The notes beneath the pieces are model-generated. The model made no database searches. It saw nothing but the letters and a program-made list of their open reading frames with translations, and was not told where the DNA came from. Below, one piece after another: positions 26,319 through 35,125 of a stretch of DNA of 64,000 bases (its first letter is position 1; each line of letters starts with the position of its first letter). Both the position numbers and the translations under genes were made by a program. Source of the DNA: Brevibacterium epidermidis NBRC 14811 (GTDB lineage: Bacteria > Actinomycetota > Actinomycetes > Actinomycetales > Brevibacteriaceae); NCBI RefSeq assembly GCF_001570805.1, contig NZ_BCSJ01000018.1, forward strand, positions 62,001 to 126,000, written 5' to 3'.

Positions 26319-29150
26319 TCAGGGAGTCTTCGGTTTGGCCGTGCTCGTCTTCTTCGCAGCAGTGGTCTTCGACGCCGTCGATTTAGTGGCCGTCGTCTTC
26401 TTCGCAGCGGTGCTCTTCGCCGCTGTCGACTTGGACGCAGTGGTCTTCTTCGCGGCTGTCGTCTTGGTTGCCGTCGTCTTCTTGGCGGGTGCCTTCTTCG
26501 CCGGAGCCTTGCGCGTCGTCTTCTTCTTCGCCGGTCCCTTCGCGCGCTTCTCAGCCAGCAGAGTTGCGGCACGTTCGAGGGTCACGGCTTCGACGGAGTC
26601 GTCCTTGCGCAGAGTCGCATTCGTCTCACCATCGGTGACATATGGGCCGAAGCGACCGTCCTTGACGACGACGGGCTTCTTCGTCTCCGGATCCTCACCG
26701 AGTTCCTTCAGCGGTGCTGCGGCACGACGACCGCCGCGCTGCTTCGGCTCGGAATAGATCTTCAGCGCCTCCTCGAGGGTGATGTTGAAGATCTGCTCCT
26801 CATCCGTCAGCGAGCGGGAGTCCGTGCCCTTCTTCAGGTACGGTCCGTAGCGGCCGTTCTGCGCGGTGATGTCCGTGCCCTCTTCGTCCTGGCCGACCAC
26901 ACGCGGAAGGCTGAGCAGCTTGAGCGCGGTCTCGAGGTCGATCGAGTTGAGGTCCATCGACTTGAACAGTGAACCGGTGCGCGGCTTCGGCTTCTTGGCT
27001 CCACGCTTCGGCTTCGCCTCGGGCTCGGGCAGCACCTCGGAGACATAGGGTCCGAAACGACCGTTCTTCGCCACAATGGTGTGTCCGGTCTCCGGGTCGA
27101 CACCGAGCTCACGGTCGCCGTCGCCCTGGGATTCGATGAGTTCGGCCGCTTTCGCCGCCGTCAACTCATCGGGTGCCAGATCGTCGGGGACGGAGACGCG
27201 CTTCGGGTCCTCGCCTTCCTTCTCCGAGGTGACTTCGAGGTAAGGACCGTAGCGGCCAACGCGCAGGTTCACACCTTCGCTGATGGCGACGGTGTTGACC
27301 TCGCGGGCATCGATATCGCCGAGGTCGTCGACGATGGCTTTGAGTCCCTCACGGTCCTGATTCTTGTCTCCGAAGTAGAACCCGGCCAACCAGTCGTTGC
27401 GGTCCTCTTCGCCCATCGCGATCCGGTCGAGCTCGGCTTCGAGGTCGGCGGTGAACGCGTAGTCGACGAGACCGGTGAAGTGCTCTTCGAGCAGACGGAC
27501 GACGGAGAACGCCAACCAGCTGGGCACCAGTGCGTTGCCGCGAGTGGTCACATAGCCGCGGTCCTGGATGACGGAGATCGTCGCAGCATACGTCGAGGGA
27601 CGGCCGATGCCGAGCTCCTCGAGCTGCTTGACCAGGCTGGCTTCGGTGAAACGCGGCGGCGGAGCGGTGGTGTGTCCGTCGGCTTCGGCCTTGACGACCG
27701 ACAGCGACTGGCCCTCTTCGACCTGCGGCAGTCGCGACTCCCCGGACTTCGTGTCGTAGCGAGACGCATCCTGCCCTTCTTCATACGCGGCGAGGAAACC
27801 GCGGAAGGTGATGACAGTGCCGCTGGCGCTGAATCCGGCTTCGTGCCCGTCAGCGAGTGCCGCACTGACCTTGATGGTCGCGGTCTTGCCCTTCGCATCG
27901 GACATCTGGCTGGCGACGGTGCGCTTCCAGATGAGGTCGTAGAGACGGAATTCGTCGCCGTTGAGCTGCTTGGACACCTGCGCCGGGGTGCGGAAGGAGT
28001 CACCGGCAGGGCGGATCGCCTCGTGGGCTTCCTGTGCCGATTTCTGCTTGCTCGCGTACTGGCGCGGTGACTGCGGAACGAATTCGGGGCCGTAGAGTTC
28101 GGTCACCTGCTTGCGCGCAGCAGAGATGGCCTGACCCGACAGCGCCGAGGAGTCGGTACGCATATAGGTGATGTAGCCGTGTTCGTACAGCGACTGGGCG
28201 GTGCGCATCGCCTGACGGGCGCTCATGCGCAGTTTGCGTCCGGCTTCCTGCTGCAGGGTCGAAGTCGTGAACGGAGCGGCCGGGCGGCGGGAGTACGGCT
28301 TCGACTCCACCGCGGTCACCGTCAGTGCATTCTTCGCACTGCCGTTGAGCTCAGTGGCCAGGGATTCCGCGCGTGCCTGGTCGACGATCGTCGCCGAGGT
28401 GTTCTTCAGCTCGCCCTTGTCATTGAAGTCACGACCGGAAGCCACTCGGGACCCGTCGAGGGTGGTGAGGTTCGCAGCGAACGGGTTCGTCCCGTCCGGC
28501 AGACCGAGGTCGATGTCGAGGTCCCAGTAGTCGGCGGGCACGAAAGCCATGCGTTCGCGTTCGCGTTCGACAACGAGTCTGGTGGCCACGGACTGGACGC
28601 GTCCGGCCGAGAGTCCGGCACGGATCTTGCGCCACAGCACGGGTGAGACCTCGTAGCCGTAGAGACGGTCGAGGATGCGGCGGGTCTCCTGCGCATCGAC
28701 GAGCGAGGTGTCGATTTCGCGGGTGTTCTCCAGGGCACGTTCGATCGCCTCAGGCGTGATCTCGTGGAAGACCATGCGCTTGACCGGGATCTTCGGCTTG
28801 AGGACTTCGAGCAGATGCCAAGCGATGGCCTCTCCCTCGCGGTCCTCATCCGTTGCCAAATAGAGTTCGTCGGCGTCCTTGAGCAGACGCTTGAGTTCGG
28901 TGACCTTCTTCTTCTTGCCCGGATCGATCCGGTAGTAGGGATCGAAGTTGTTGTCGACGTCGACAGCGAACTTTCCGTACGGCCCCTTCTTCATATCGGC
29001 GGGCAGCTCCGAGGGGGTAGGCAGGTCGCGGATATGACCGACGGAGGCCTCGACGTCATAACCGTCGCCGAGGTATCCCACAATCGTGCGCGCCTTCGTC
29101 GGAGACTCGACGATGACGAGGCGACGGGGCTTCTTCTCGGTTGTGGTCAC
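26319..29150 (-). CDS. topA: DNA topoisomerase I
   Basis: It relaxes negatively supercoiled DNA through a 5'-phosphotyrosine link. The 943-residue protein has the Toprim domain (RRLVIVESPTKARTIVGYLG near 10, TDEDREGEAIAWHL near 116), the active-site region HGYITYMRTDSSALS (catalytic Tyr near 338), several C-terminal repeat domains (NGRFGPYV and NGRYGPYL type), and a 70-residue Lys/Ala/Thr tail (AKKxP and TTATK repeats). Lys-rich tails that aid processivity are typical of actinobacterial TopA, which lacks zinc fingers. It starts at GTG 29150 with GAGGAATG upstream. The 168 nt beyond it hold no gene. Confidence 0.96.
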   Translation of the reverse strand: MTTTEKKPRRLVIVESPTKARTIVGYLGDGYDVEASVGHIRDLPTPSELPADMKKGPYGKFAVDVDNNFDPYYRIDPGKKKKVTELKRLLKDADELYLATDEDREGEAIAWHLLEVLKPKIPVKRMVFHEITPEAIERALENTREIDTSLVDAQETRRILDRLYGYEVSPVLWRKIRAGLSAGRVQSVATRLVVERERERMAFVPADYWDLDIDLGLPDGTNPFAANLTTLDGSRVASGRDFNDKGELKNTSATIVDQARAESLATELNGSAKNALTVTAVESKPYSRRPAAPFTTSTLQQEAGRKLRMSARQAMRTAQSLYEHGYITYMRTDSSALSGQAISAARKQVTELYGPEFVPQSPRQYASKQKSAQEAHEAIRPAGDSFRTPAQVSKQLNGDEFRLYDLIWKRTVASQMSDAKGKTATIKVSAALADGHEAGFSASGTVITFRGFLAAYEEGQDASRYDTKSGESRLPQVEEGQSLSVVKAEADGHTTAPPPRFTEASLVKQLEELGIGRPSTYAATISVIQDRGYVTTRGNALVPSWLAFSVVRLLEEHFTGLVDYAFTADLEAELDRIAMGEEDRNDWLAGFYFGDKNQDREGLKAIVDDLGDIDAREVNTVAISEGVNLRVGRYGPYLEVTSEKEGEDPKRVSVPDDLAPDELTAAKAAELIESQGDGDRELGVDPETGHTIVAKNGRFGPYVSEVLPEPEAKPKRGAKKPKPRTGSLFKSMDLNSIDLETALKLLSLPRVVGQDEEGTDITAQNGRYGPYLKKGTDSRSLTDEEQIFNITLEEALKIYSEPKQRGGRRAAAPLKELGEDPETKKPVVVKDGRFGPYVTDGETNATLRKDDSVEAVTLERAATLLAEKRAKGPAKKKTTRKAPAKKAPAKKTTATKTTAAKKTTASKSTAAKSTAAKKTTATKSTASKTTAAKKTSTAKPKTP

Positions 29151-29318
29151 GCTTTCACATTCCTCTCACGGCATCAGATGCCCGCTTCAATGGACGATCC
29201 GGCCCAATGTAACACTGTTGTTCGGGCACGAACCTCATCGACCCTCGCGGCCCGGAGGCTGCCCGGACCACGTCCGATCTCAGCTCGGACACGGGGTCAA
29301 CGGTTTCCGATCCTATCC

Positions 29319-30971
29319 CTATTCCACGGTCGTCCGAGTCGTCGAGGCCTCGACAGAGCCGCTGTCGGGCAGCAGTGCACCCGCCGCGCACAGGGCTCTG
29401 ACCTGCGCCACGAGCTGATCTTCCAAAGCCGTGGGATCGACCTCGAGAAGCTGGGCCAGGGCCCCGGCCGTCTGCCTCAGCGTCAGTGTCCCATCCGCGA
29501 CGGACACGAATCCGGCCAACGCCGTATCGAGGTCGAAGACCTGCCCGAAGCCGATCCCCTGTTCCAAGGTGATCGAGGTGGGTTCCGGTGCGCCGGGAAC
29601 GAAATGGCGATGTTCGACGAGGTCGGGCGAACGGGTGAATGCGGTCTCGGCGATCTCCTCCGGTCCGGCCGCGGCCAGCCAGGATCGGATCGCAATGATC
29701 GTGGTGAGGAACTCTGCGAGTCCGTGCGAATTGTTCGCCGGCGCCGAGGTGACTCTCACCCGGGTTTTGAATACTCCCTCCCCCGACGGCCCGCCGGCGA
29801 GGCTCGACGTGTCTTGGCTGCCCGCGGAGTCTGCAGATTCAATCGTTGGCACATCGTTATCGGAACGGCTCATCAACACGTACCCGAACACGATTTCGTC
29901 CACACCTCTGGTGGCGAAGTCGTCGATCCAGGCAGATGCCGCCTCGTTCCAGGCGGTGCTGGCACGAGGGATCCCGCCGTCGCGGATCCACGTTTCCGCG
30001 TAGGCGATGGGGTCAAGGGCCTCGCGTTCGATGACGAACACCGATGTATCCGCATCGTCGACCCAGGTCTCCGGTCCATCGTCCGTCCCCGAGGCGGCTT
30101 CCCAGTTTCCGAGGCAGACGCTGCGTCCGCCCGCGGTGAGGTGCGCAGGGATCCGGGTGAAGAGTTCCCGAACCAGTCGGTCCCCGGTCATGCCGCCGTC
30201 TCGGTACTCGAAGGTGGTGTCCGTGCTGCGTGGGGTGATGACGAACGGCGGATTCGACACGAGCAGATCGACGGGATCGCTCAGCGGTTCGAGGAGAGAC
30301 CCGTGCCGGAATTCGATCGTCGTCACACCGTTGAGTCCGGCCGAGAGTTCCGCCAGGCGCAGGGCTCGGTGGGAGATGTCGGTGGCGATGACCCGGTCGC
30401 TATGGCGTGCCAGCAGCAGGGCTTGGATTCCGCAGCCGGTGCCGATATCGGCGGCCACGCCGACATGGTCGCGCGGGGTGATGGACACCAACGTCCGGCC
30501 GGCACCGCCGAGTCCGAGCACGAACTTGCCGTCGAGAACATCCGGGTTGGTCAGGGTGCCGTGATCGGCGACGAGGTAGAGGTTCTCGTCCCCGGGACGG
30601 AAGCCGCGCGGGACACCGACGGGAAGTTCATAGGGGGTCAGCGCGAACGGGGCGGTCACCTCGTCGTCGTCCACGGTGATCAGCCCCGCCTCGGCGGCGG
30701 TGTCGAATGACTCCCCCAACAGGGCACGGACCTCGGTGACCGGGATGGTGCGGTGGAAGTGGAAGAGCAGCGCGGCACCGGCCAGTGCGCGGTCGGCGGC
30801 CGTCGCCGACTGGTCCGCCAGCGTCCGGGCGCAGTGGTGGATGGCGGGTGCGGCGTTGTTGCGCAGCAGCGCCTCCGAGGTCGCGGCACCCCAGAACTGG
30901 CGCAGCCGCGGTTCGGTGTATCCGGAACGGTAGAGGGTCTCGCCCAGGTGGGCCAACGGCAGATCAGTCAC
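29319..30971 (-). CDS. class I SAM-dependent methyltransferase with N- and C-terminal extensions
   Basis: A 550-residue protein. Residues 1-140 resemble the winged N-terminal domain seen before actinobacterial small-methyltransferase domains. Residues 150-330 form the Rossmann fold with ADIGTGCGIQALLLARH and the catalytic-type VSNPPFVI (NPPF motif, usual for N-methylation of Gln, Ade or Gua). The rest is a helical C-terminal domain. The target (RNA, DNA or protein) is unknown; the NPPF motif argues for an amino group on a base or Gln. The GTG lies 6 nt after TAGGAT, suggesting a leaderless mRNA, divergent from the helicase. Confidence 0.82.
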   Translation of the reverse strand: MTDLPLAHLGETLYRSGYTEPRLRQFWGAATSEALLRNNAAPAIHHCARTLADQSATAADRALAGAALLFHFHRTIPVTEVRALLGESFDTAAEAGLITVDDDEVTAPFALTPYELPVGVPRGFRPGDENLYLVADHGTLTNPDVLDGKFVLGLGGAGRTLVSITPRDHVGVAADIGTGCGIQALLLARHSDRVIATDISHRALRLAELSAGLNGVTTIEFRHGSLLEPLSDPVDLLVSNPPFVITPRSTDTTFEYRDGGMTGDRLVRELFTRIPAHLTAGGRSVCLGNWEAASGTDDGPETWVDDADTSVFVIEREALDPIAYAETWIRDGGIPRASTAWNEAASAWIDDFATRGVDEIVFGYVLMSRSDNDVPTIESADSAGSQDTSSLAGGPSGEGVFKTRVRVTSAPANNSHGLAEFLTTIIAIRSWLAAAGPEEIAETAFTRSPDLVEHRHFVPGAPEPTSITLEQGIGFGQVFDLDTALAGFVSVADGTLTLRQTAGALAQLLEVDPTALEDQLVAQVRALCAAGALLPDSGSVEASTTRTTVE

Positions 30972-30977
30972 AGAAGA

Positions 30978-30999
30978 ATCCTAGCGACTGCGCCATAAT
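30978..30999. promoter_or_regulatory. divergent leaderless promoter pair, methyltransferase and helicase
   Basis: Within 34 nt, TAGGAT (minus, 30983-30978) lies 6 nt before the GTG at 30971, and CATAAT (plus, 30994-30999) lies 6 nt before the ATG at 31006. There is no room for ribosome-binding sites, so both mRNAs should start at or near the start codon. Confidence 0.6.
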
Positions 31000-31005
31000 T
31001 GACTC

Positions 31006-33282
31006 ATGGCCTCCTCTGCTCTTCTCGATATCGTCACCGGTTTCGGTGCCCGGGATGAGCGGATCGTCCATGTCCGCGATATCCCGCAACGGTTCGAACG
31101 GGACGCGGAATGGCCGGACTGGATCGACGAGGAACTCAAGCACGCCTGCCATGCCATCGGCGTCGACGCTCTGTGGCAGCACCAGCTCGAAGCGGCACAG
31201 ACAGCCAGGGACGGTTCCGACGTCGTCATCGCCACCCCCACCGCGTCGGGCAAGTCGTTGGGATTCTGGCTGCCGGTGCTCGAAGCGATCCAATCGACTC
31301 GCGGGAAGCTGCGCACCGCCTCGGCGATCTACATCGCGCCGACGAAGGCGCTGGCCGCCGATCAGCTGGACAAACTCGAACGGTTCGTCTTCCAGGGCAT
31401 GCGGCCGGCCAGCTATGACGGGGACACCTCGCAGGTCTCGAAGGACTGGGCGAGACGGCATGCGAACATCATCTTCACCAACCCGGACATGCTCCACCGC
31501 AGCGTTCTGCCCCAGCACGAGCGCTTCGCTCGGATGTTCAAGAACCTCCGCTTCATCGTCATCGATGAGGCCCACCGGTACCGCGGAGTGTTCGGGTCCC
31601 ATGTCGCGCTCATCCTGCGCCGCCTGCTGCGCATCGCCGCCCACTATGGCGCGTCCCCGGTCGTCATCGGAGCCTCGGCGACGATGGCTGACCCGGACGT
31701 GGCTTTTGCGAAGCTGACCGGTCGGCCCGCACATGCGGTGACCGAGGATTCGTCGCCGCGGGCGGCCGGCAGCTTTGCGCTGTGGGAACCCCCGGTGTCT
31801 CCGGGCGGGGACCGGCGCAGCGGTCTGGTCGAGGCAGCCGATGTCATCACCGATTCGATGTGCGCGGGCTTTCGGTCGATCACGTTCATTGCCTCCCGCC
31901 GCGGCACCGAAGCCCTCGCGCAGACCGTCCGCGACCAGGTGGGACAGGTGGACGAGACCCTGACCGGCAAGGTCGCAGCGTACCGGGGCGGGTATCTGGC
32001 CGAAGAGCGCAGGATGCTCGAGACCGCTCTGCGGTCGGGCCAGCTGCTGGCCGTGGCGTCGACGAATGCCCTGGAGTTGGGCATCGACATCTCCGGGCTC
32101 GACCTCGTCATCATCTCCGGCTGGCCGGGAACTCTGGCGTCCCTGTGGCAGCAGGCGGGGCGCGCCGGCAGGGCCGGGCAGCGGTGGATGGCCGTGTTCA
32201 TCGCCCGCGATGATCCGCTCGATACGTACGTCGTCCATCATCCCGAAGTCATCTTCGACTCCCCCGTCGACGCCGGCATCATCCATCCGGGCAATCCGCA
32301 TGTGCTCTCGGGCCACCTCTGTGCGGCTGCCGCCGAAGTGCCGCTGAAGTCAGCCGACCTCGTGCACTTCCCGGACAATTCGTCCGAGGTCATCGACGAC
32401 CTCGTGGAGGCGAAGTTGCTGCGGGCACGACCAACCGGATGGTTCTGGGCCAAAGACCAACCGGCCACCGACCTGTCCGATATCCGCGGTTCCGGCGGTG
32501 GACAGTTCAGCCTGGTCGAGGCGAGCACCGGCACTCTGCTGGGCACTGTCGACGAATCGGGTGCCCACACGGGCGCCCATCCGGGAGCGGTGTATACGCA
32601 TCAGGGCATCGATTTCACCGTCCTCGATCTCGACCTCGAGGACCGCATCGTCGCCGTCGAACGTGCCGAGGTCGACTACACGACTCAGCCGCGCTCGCAG
32701 ACTGAGATCTCGATCGTCGACACCGATGCACAGCGCGTTCTGGCCTCCGGAGTGGCGGTGTGCAGCGGCACCGTCGACGTCAAGGATCAGGTCGTGGCCT
32801 ACCGGATGCGAGCCAAGCGCGGTGGAGCGATCATCGCCGAACACGAACTGGACCTGCCGGAGCGCACTCTGCGGACGAAGGCCGTGTGGTGGACGATCCC
32901 GCAGAGCGTCCTCGACGAGGCAGAAGTCGTCTCCGGCGACCTGCCCGGCGCCGTCCATGCCGCCGAGCACGCATCGATCGGTCTGCTGCCGCTCTTCGCC
33001 GGCTGTGACCGCTGGGACATCGGCGGAGTGTCGACCGCACTGCATGCCGACACCGGACTGGCGACGGTGTTCGTCTACGACGGCCTGACCGGTGGTGCGG
33101 GATTCGCCGAACGCGGCAGCGAGGTCATCGAGGAGTGGCTGGGTGCGACCCGGGATGCCATTGCAGCATGTGAGTGCATCGAGGGGTGCCCGTCGTGTGT
33201 GCAGTCGCCGAAGTGCGGCAACGGGAACGAACCGCTGGAGAAGGACGCTGCGCTGCGGCTGCTGCGCACCGTTCTCCGGTAG
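31006..33282 (+). CDS. DEAH-type ATP-dependent helicase (Hrq1/MrfA-like, DUF1998)
   Basis: A 758-residue superfamily 2 helicase: ATPTASGKS (76-84, Walker A), VIDEAHRY (DEAH 187-190), GASATMADP (motif III), and ALELGIDISGLDLVI plus QQAGRAGRAGQ (motifs V and VI). The C-terminal DUF1998-type part carries a four-Cys zinc cluster (CECIEGCPSC..SPKC near 723-740). Bacillus MrfA and eukaryotic Hrq1 relatives act in repair of crosslinked or alkylated DNA. The Tad genes lie immediately downstream in the opposite direction, a conserved actinobacterial neighbourhood with no known reason. Confidence 0.9.
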   Translation: MASSALLDIVTGFGARDERIVHVRDIPQRFERDAEWPDWIDEELKHACHAIGVDALWQHQLEAAQTARDGSDVVIATPTASGKSLGFWLPVLEAIQSTRGKLRTASAIYIAPTKALAADQLDKLERFVFQGMRPASYDGDTSQVSKDWARRHANIIFTNPDMLHRSVLPQHERFARMFKNLRFIVIDEAHRYRGVFGSHVALILRRLLRIAAHYGASPVVIGASATMADPDVAFAKLTGRPAHAVTEDSSPRAAGSFALWEPPVSPGGDRRSGLVEAADVITDSMCAGFRSITFIASRRGTEALAQTVRDQVGQVDETLTGKVAAYRGGYLAEERRMLETALRSGQLLAVASTNALELGIDISGLDLVIISGWPGTLASLWQQAGRAGRAGQRWMAVFIARDDPLDTYVVHHPEVIFDSPVDAGIIHPGNPHVLSGHLCAAAAEVPLKSADLVHFPDNSSEVIDDLVEAKLLRARPTGWFWAKDQPATDLSDIRGSGGGQFSLVEASTGTLLGTVDESGAHTGAHPGAVYTHQGIDFTVLDLDLEDRIVAVERAEVDYTTQPRSQTEISIVDTDAQRVLASGVAVCSGTVDVKDQVVAYRMRAKRGGAIIAEHELDLPERTLRTKAVWWTIPQSVLDEAEVVSGDLPGAVHAAEHASIGLLPLFAGCDRWDIGGVSTALHADTGLATVFVYDGLTGGAGFAERGSEVIEEWLGATRDAIAACECIEGCPSCVQSPKCGNGNEPLEKDAALRLLRTVLR

Positions 33283-33291
33283 CGGTCCCCC

Positions 33292-33609
33292 TCATTTCCC
33301 AGCGACAGCCTCCTCTCTGACCTTCGGCAGAGGCCCGGGGATGTCGACTTCGATGACGACATAGGCGGACTGTTCGCTGAGCGAAGCACGGCAGTCCTCG
33401 AGGTGACCGCCATTGCGCTTCGCGACTTCCTTCGCCATCTCACACGGTTCTCCGGTGGCCAGTCCCCGCACGGCGTCCGCGGCGGCGAGCGCAGCCAGGT
33501 CCGCAGCGCTCTGCGCCCGACTGTGGGCGACGAAGGCCTGGCCGAGGCTGCCGATGGCGGCGACGAGGACGAACACGATCGAGCAGAGCCCCACGACGAT
33601 GTTCGTCAT
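33292..33609 (-). CDS. TadE-like protein of helicase/secretion neighbourhood (Rv3654c-like)
   Basis: The 105-residue protein has one N-terminal membrane helix (IVVGLCSIVFVLVAAIGSLG) followed by the characteristic HSRAQSAADLAALAAADA stretch and a short exported domain with two Cys (CEMAKE and DCRAS) that may form a disulfide. It belongs to the small TadE-like family that sits next to DEAH helicases in actinobacteria. It is the last gene of the Tad operon and overlaps the preceding TadE gene by 4 nt. Probably a minor pseudopilin-like component; function unproven. Confidence 0.82.
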   Translation of the reverse strand: MTNIVVGLCSIVFVLVAAIGSLGQAFVAHSRAQSAADLAALAAADAVRGLATGEPCEMAKEVAKRNGGHLEDCRASLSEQSAYVVIEVDIPGPLPKVREEAVAGK

Positions 33610-33992
33610 GACGGCCCGCTCCTGTCGCCTTCGAATCGCGCGGTGGCATTCGCATCGACGGTGTCGAGGAAGAAGATCGCGGCCGGCAGTTCGATCGTGA
33701 CCGTGACGACCGAATATCCGCCGTCGGCTCGGACGCGAACCGTCGAGGAGTCACCGGCGTGCTTCTTCGCTTCGGACACGACTGCCGCCTGGGGTTCGCC
33801 ACGGGCGATCTCACGGGCCGCGGACCGTGCCGCGTCGAAGGCTCGCAGCTGGGAGAAGCCGACCGCGGCTGCTCCCGTGAGCAGGACGATGAGAAGCACG
33901 ACGGCCGGCATGACGACGGCGAATTCCGCCGTCGCCGTTCCCAAATCGCCGTCCTTTCCTCGCTGCCGCTGACGGGAGCGTCCGCGTGCCAT
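33606..33992 (-). CDS. TadE-family pilus assembly protein
   Basis: About 128 residues: a basic start (ARGRSRQRQRGKDGD), then GTATAEFAVVMPAVVLLIVL, the TadE prepilin-like motif with a conserved Glu five residues after the likely cleavage Gly/Thr, a membrane helix, and a small exported domain. TadE proteins are minor pilins needed for Flp/Tad pilus assembly. I chose the ATG at 33992, 8 nt after the pilin stop; the longest frame begins at 34100, inside the pilin gene. It overlaps the next gene by 4 nt. Confidence 0.82.
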   Translation of the reverse strand: MARGRSRQRQRGKDGDLGTATAEFAVVMPAVVLLIVLLTGAAAVGFSQLRAFDAARSAAREIARGEPQAAVVSEAKKHAGDSSTVRVRADGGYSVVTVTIELPAAIFFLDTVDANATARFEGDRSGPS

Positions 33993-34000
33993 GAGACGGC

Positions 34001-34246
34001 TCAGCTTCCCAACCCGAGCGCCGAGGAGATGACCCCGGTGATGAGTTCCTTGATCGGTTCGGATTTGAGAACCACGACGAGCAGAGCGGCGAATCCGCAC
34101 GCGGCCAGAGTGGTGATCGCATATTCGGCGGTGGTCGCTCCGGTGTCGGGCTCCCAGAACTCTTCGATCACCTGGTGATCCTCGACGGGTTCGATCTGCC
34201 GCGTCGGCGGATCATCGATCTCCGGGGGCGGTGATGTGGTGGCCAT
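34001..34246 (-). CDS. DUF4244 / Flp-pilin-like protein
   Basis: The 81-residue product has a hydrophilic leader and then DTGATTAEYAITTLAACGFA, which matches the type IVb prepilin pattern (Gly before cleavage, Glu at +5, Tyr at +6) followed by a hydrophobic helix. This is probably the major structural subunit of the Tad fibre. The ATG at 34246 has AAGGAGGAG seven bases upstream, one of the best ribosome-binding sites in the window, consistent with high expression. The unusually long leader (over 30 residues before the Gly) is typical of DUF4244 rather than classic Flp. Confidence 0.83.
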   Translation of the reverse strand: MATTSPPPEIDDPPTRQIEPVEDHQVIEEFWEPDTGATTAEYAITTLAACGFAALLVVVLKSEPIKELITGVISSALGLGS

Positions 34247-34339
34247 GCTCTCCTCCTTGGCTGAAATCCCGTTCGCACTCTGCGAGCGGACCTTCATCCT
34301 GGGAGTGAGCGCACCGACGTGTCCAGACTCGGTTTCGCG

Positions 34340-34402
34340 CCTGTGGAAACGGGTTCTGGGTCCACAGGATCACGGTGGTCGAGTGGAGAGTCCGTCCACA
34401 GG
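34340..34402. promoter_or_regulatory. CCTGTGGA/TCCACAGG cluster upstream of the pilin gene
   Basis: CCTGTGGA (34340-34347) and TCCACAGG (34361-34368) form an inverted repeat, with a further TCCACAGG at 34395-34402. They lie in the 187-nt gap upstream of the pilin. Similar words occur near 38629 ahead of ssd. No promoter can be assigned with confidence. Confidence 0.3.
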
Positions 34403-34433
34403 AAACTGCGAAGGAGTCAGTGCTGCCGACGCA

Positions 34434-35036
34434 TCAGGTGTTGCCGGCCCAGTCGTTTTTGAGGATGGCCATGATCACTTCGTCGTGACGACGGCCGTTG
34501 AAGAACACGGCTTCGCGTCGACGGCCTTCTTCGACGAATCCCGCCTTTGTATAGGAGGCGATCCCGCGGGTGTTGAACGCCCAGGTCTGCAGCTCGATGC
34601 GGTTGAGTCCCAGCTGGAGGAACCCGTATTTCACGGCCAGTCGCACGGCGTCCGAACCGTATCCGCGGCCGTGGAATTCGGGGCCGAGCACGATCGCCAG
34701 AGTGGCGGACTGATTGATGGGGTTGCGTCCGTAGAGCGTGACGTGACCGACGAACTCTTCGGTTTCGGTCAGTTCGATGCTGAAGCCGACTGCCTCGCTC
34801 GACGTGTTCGCGCTCCACTGCGAGAACTGTTCGGACACTCCCCCTTCCGGCCGCGGCAGAACCGTGTGATTCTGCAGGACCACGATCGAGGGATCGAACC
34901 ACCACTGTTCGAGGTAGGGCAGATCATCCTCCCTCAAGGGGCGCAGACGCACGGATCGACCGATGAAGAGGTTCTCGGCGTAGTTCTCGGCTTGTTCGAC
35001 ATTGGACAGCTGATTGAAGGGTGTGACCGGTGCCAT
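34434..35036 (-). CDS. GNAT acetyltransferase (RimJ/RimL-like) inside the Tad locus
   Basis: A 200-residue GNAT_3-type acetyltransferase: IGRSVRLRPLREDDLPYLEQ near residue 25, GHVTLYGRNPINQSATLAIV, the acetyl-CoA loop GRGYGSDAVRLAVKYGF, and NTRGIASYTKAGFVEEGRR. Relatives acetylate protein N-termini, amino acids or small metabolites. It lies between tadC and the pilin gene in the same direction, with gaps of 89 and 187 nt. Whether it modifies pilins or is a chance insertion cannot be told from the sequence. Confidence 0.85.
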   Translation of the reverse strand: MAPVTPFNQLSNVEQAENYAENLFIGRSVRLRPLREDDLPYLEQWWFDPSIVVLQNHTVLPRPEGGVSEQFSQWSANTSSEAVGFSIELTETEEFVGHVTLYGRNPINQSATLAIVLGPEFHGRGYGSDAVRLAVKYGFLQLGLNRIELQTWAFNTRGIASYTKAGFVEEGRRREAVFFNGRRHDEVIMAILKNDWAGNT

Positions 35037-35125
35037 GTCCCGAGCCTATCGGTCGAGCCTGAAAACCAGGTCACCGCCGCTTCCGGGCCGGGTGAAAACC
35101 GCCGCGTGCCGCGGTCGCGCACACC

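Noticed and set aside
28764..30710. 648-aa forward frame across topA and the methyltransferase
   Set aside because: It spans two real reverse-strand genes and has no recognisable domain or ribosome-binding site.
34333..34402. Origin-like DnaA-box cluster (TCCACA words)
   Set aside because: The words lack the full TTnTCCACA consensus, and there are no dnaA/dnaN genes nearby.
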